Assembly: GCA_009809945.1 (NCBI GenBank)
Contig: WTPW01002463.1
Location: 1 to 64,000 of the forward strand
Direction of reading: 5' to 3'
Source: Gigaspora margarita
Lineage: Eukaryota; Glomeromycota; Glomeromycetes; Diversisporales; Gigasporaceae
Length of the DNA: 64,000 nt
Part shown: positions 61,500-64,000 of the stretch, piece after piece
How positions within the stretch are numbered: the first letter of the stretch is position 1
Layout: each line of letters starts with the position of its first letter
The notes under the pieces: model-generated
Told to the model about the DNA's origin: nothing
The model's input: only the letters and a program-made list of their open reading frames with translations
The model's database searches: none
Position numbers and translations under genes: made by a program

Positions 61500-62855
61500 A
61501 GACAGCAAAGAAAAAGCAAAGAAAATTAGAAAATACAATTTATAAAAAAAAATAAATTATAAACTATATCGATATATGCATAGTAACAATTTTGAAATTC
61601 GTTCTACACATTGCGCTTAATCTAGGCACCAACGCGGATAGATGATCAGAATCTGGTTGTCCTCACTCAGAATCGGGTTATCCAACTTTTAGAATTTCTT
61701 AAGTAGGTTACCCGAATGAGAATATATCTATATCATTGTCCTTATTCTTAAAGTTGGAATCAGGAACTTGTTTTGGTCAAAGATCACAAACTGACTAAAG
61801 TAGAATTCACATATTTCTACAAAGGAGAATATTAAATGTTTATCTGAAGCTTTCTCCTAGATTTATGGGCGGGACTTTTTAAACAGCCCCACTAGTTTTT
61901 TGTCAATTACATACGATTCATGCGGAAAGCCGGACTGAATCTGATGGATTTCAATTCAGAATACAAGAACGATATTTCGAGTTCAATAATAAATATTATT
62001 TTGAAAGATAGACAGGAGTTGTTAATAAGAAGAAAGTGATTAATATAGTCCATGATGCGAGTGATCTAATCGATCATTACTTACGTACATTGAATCAAAT
62101 ATAAAATAAATGATACTATCAGCTATGTTATTTCATTCAAATGGGACTTCATTTGAAACCTCCACTATTACCTCCCGAACTTCACCATGATTTCTTTTCC
62201 TTAAATATTCTACCTTTTCAATTGATTTTTTTTTAATTAAATATTTGTATAGCATTCAAATACCCCGGTTGAAAACCATCACATTTAAACGATCACCGTA
62301 GTCAGTTGATAAAGGAAGGATAACCTTTCCATTAACGATGAGCACCGCGCGTGATCGCGCGCATAATCCCGCGCGTGATGGGGGGTTTTTTTTTGGGATT
62401 TTAATATGATTTATCAACTTGTCCGCATTAACAACGTAATTCTGTATAAACCTTATTGTTTCGAAAAATTCCAAAGATTCTGAATACCTCCATCCCGCGT
62501 ACCTCACGTGGATTTTTGGAGAATCCGCGGTTTGCCATCACTACTTTCCACATCTTTACACCCAGAGATGCCTGCTGCAAAGTCGCAACTTTGCGTCTCT
62601 CCTTTGCGAACCTCTTTTTGCTGTAAAAAGATGTAAGATCGCTGGGTCACAAGATAGAAAGTCTTAATTATCGTTATTAATAAAATGAATATCAACATTA
62701 TCTTTGTAATGTAGATTACGTATGATTTAAATTTAGTTATTATAACTCAAGAACAATCCCTCTTACAAATTTGTTCACACATTTGTTACATCCAAATTTT
62801 ATCATATGATTTTCATAAATTAACAAATTTACATTTTTTTTTAAATTTCACCTCC
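61500..62855. other. Intergenic stretch with a CG-rich hairpin
   Basis: No gene is supported. 62343-62380 has repeated GCGCGTGATCGCGCGC-like motifs, an unusually CpG-rich patch in this A+T-rich DNA. Minus frames at 62256-62698 have no recognisable domain. Confidence 0.45.
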
Positions 62856-63254
62856 TTAGTTATTAACGCAACAACAACCTAATTCGTGATGATCGTCAAA
62901 GGCTAAAACGAAAAAACCGGAAGATTTTAACGAAAAATAATTTGATAATCCTTCCAAATCTATTTTAAAATCTGGAAACAATCTTCTTGGCGATGTTATT
63001 ATACATATATCAGTAAACACCTAACCCTATCGTAATCACTAATCTTACTTAAACGAGCTTATTTTTTTTTTTTTGCTGTTTCATAAACACTTACGTGACC
63101 ATAACTTATTGGCGGCGATACTGGTGAAAAGAGAATAGATTAGCTAAAATTCAGCAGATCGCCCAAAACTTTACTAATAAAATGGTCGATCTGGGTGTGC
63201 GGCTAATCCGAAAACAGCAATATTATGAACTGCAATAGAGCTAACCCCATCCAT
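62856..63254 (-). CDS. Candidate small or partial gene, exons not fully reconciled
   Basis: Three minus-strand segments look coding and have good splice sites. 63254-63175 reads MDGVSSIAVHNIAVFGLAAH and PDRPFY, then a GTAAAG donor. 63120-63095 follows a CACCAG acceptor and ends at a perfect GTAAGT donor. 63020-62856 follows GGGTTAG and is open for 54 codons (VFTDICIITSPRRLFPDF... ending GCCCVNN). HNIAVFGLAAHPDRPF resembles the start of a WD40 blade. However, joining all three breaks the frame of the last exon, so one boundary is wrong or the gene is broken. No function is assigned beyond a possible beta-propeller fragment. Confidence 0.3.
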
Positions 63255-63267
63255 AAATTAATGATGT

Positions 63268-63910
63268 ACCGGTATTTTATTTACTAATTTGTGTATTGAC
63301 ACGTTTACTCATATTAATACAAATTTTTTATTTTTAAACCTACTTTTCTCGCTCTTATCTTTAAATTTCACTTCTTGTTTTTAAACCTACTTTACCCACT
63401 TTTATCTTTAATTACACATCTTATTTTTAAACCTACTTTATCTGCTTTTATCTTTCTAAAACAATTGAAACACACGATTTAAAGAAAATATAAGAAGCAC
63501 TGGTATTTTATTTACTCATACTGCTTGTGTATTGACATGTTTGCTCGTATTAATTACATTTACTAATTTAAACCTACTTTATCCGCTTTAATTTTTCTAA
63601 GGCAATTGAAAAACACGATTAAAGAAAATATGAAGAAAATATATGAAGCAAATATTGAAGCACCGGTATTTTATTTAATCATATTGCCTGTTTACTCGTA
63701 TTACAGTAATTACATTTCCTAATTTAAGTCTACTTTACCAGTTTTATCTTTCTAAGACGATTTAAAGAAAATATAAGAAGTAACACCGGTATTTTATTTA
63801 CTCATATTGCCCGTGTATTGACTGACATATTTACTCATATTAATTGTATTAATAACATTCCTTTTTTTTTAAACCTACTTTACCCACTTTCATATTTCTA
63901 GGACCTTTAG
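63268..63910 (+). repeat. Satellite-like tandem array, four units of about 120-230 bp
   Basis: Units begin ACCGGTATTTTATTTACT near 63268, 63499, 63662 and 63785. They continue through TGTGTATTGACAYGTTTACT, TTTAAACCTACTTTACCC, CTTTTATCTTTCTAA and GATTTAAAGAAAATATAAGA. The first unit has extra internal copies of TTTTAAACCTACTTT. The array runs nearly to the window end. Confidence 0.75.
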
Positions 63911-64000
63911 CAAAATATTGGAATGTGCCATTGTGCCCAAACTATTAACTATTGAAAGGAACTTAACAAATGCGACTGGAATATTAACACCATTATTATA

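Overview
The window looks like nuclear DNA of a very AT-rich fungus. I favour an arbuscular mycorrhizal fungus (Glomeromycotina, Rhizophagus-like), from the extreme A+T content, short GT-AG introns of roughly 50-170 bases, dense transposon relics, an L1-like LINE with a C-terminal CPRC finger, and a methyltransferase of a type I associate with these fungi. The genus is an inference. No bacterial, plasmid or CRISPR features are visible.

Layout. Bases 1-22,800 hold no convincing host gene. They contain nested DNA transposon relics with terminal inverted repeats (TIRs), palindromic foldback elements, minisatellites, satellite-like tandem arrays and two tRNA-headed retroposons with clear target-site duplications. 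A run of 805 N (18568-19372) is flanked by the same 590 bases on both sides, which points to a false assembly duplication. Bases 22,816-33,937 are one piggyBac element with TTAA ends. Its broken transposase gene is split by a 7.5 kb LINE on the opposite strand. Bases 34,000-38,800 are tandem and dispersed repeats.

The gene-bearing part is 38.8-60.3 kb. I reconstructed four spliced genes, and every intron joins in frame: a 2-oxoglutarate/Fe(II) dioxygenase of the isopenicillin-N-synthase type (+, 6 exons, 364 aa); an insulin-degrading-enzyme-like M16 metalloprotease (-, 20 exons, 1072 aa, ending in the peroxisomal signal SKL); a SAM-methyltransferase-fold protein with degraded cofactor motifs (+, 7 exons, 336 aa); and a mitochondrial-type tryptophanyl-tRNA synthetase (+, 5 exons, 364 aa, with a basic leader from a separate first exon). 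The dioxygenase and protease converge, with a miniature inverted-repeat element (MITE) between them. The four genes share no evident pathway and look like ordinary neighbours. A weak candidate gene lies at 62.9-63.3 kb (-). Many 100-300 bp MITEs lie between the genes, some of them inside tandem arrays.

I did not find a new multi-gene system. The most unusual structures are the minisatellite-armed foldback element at 12.9-13.9 kb, the palindrome family it shares with 3.8-4.1 kb, the 1 kb tRNA-headed retroposon at 14.9-15.9 kb, and the methyltransferase-like protein that has lost key SAM-binding residues.
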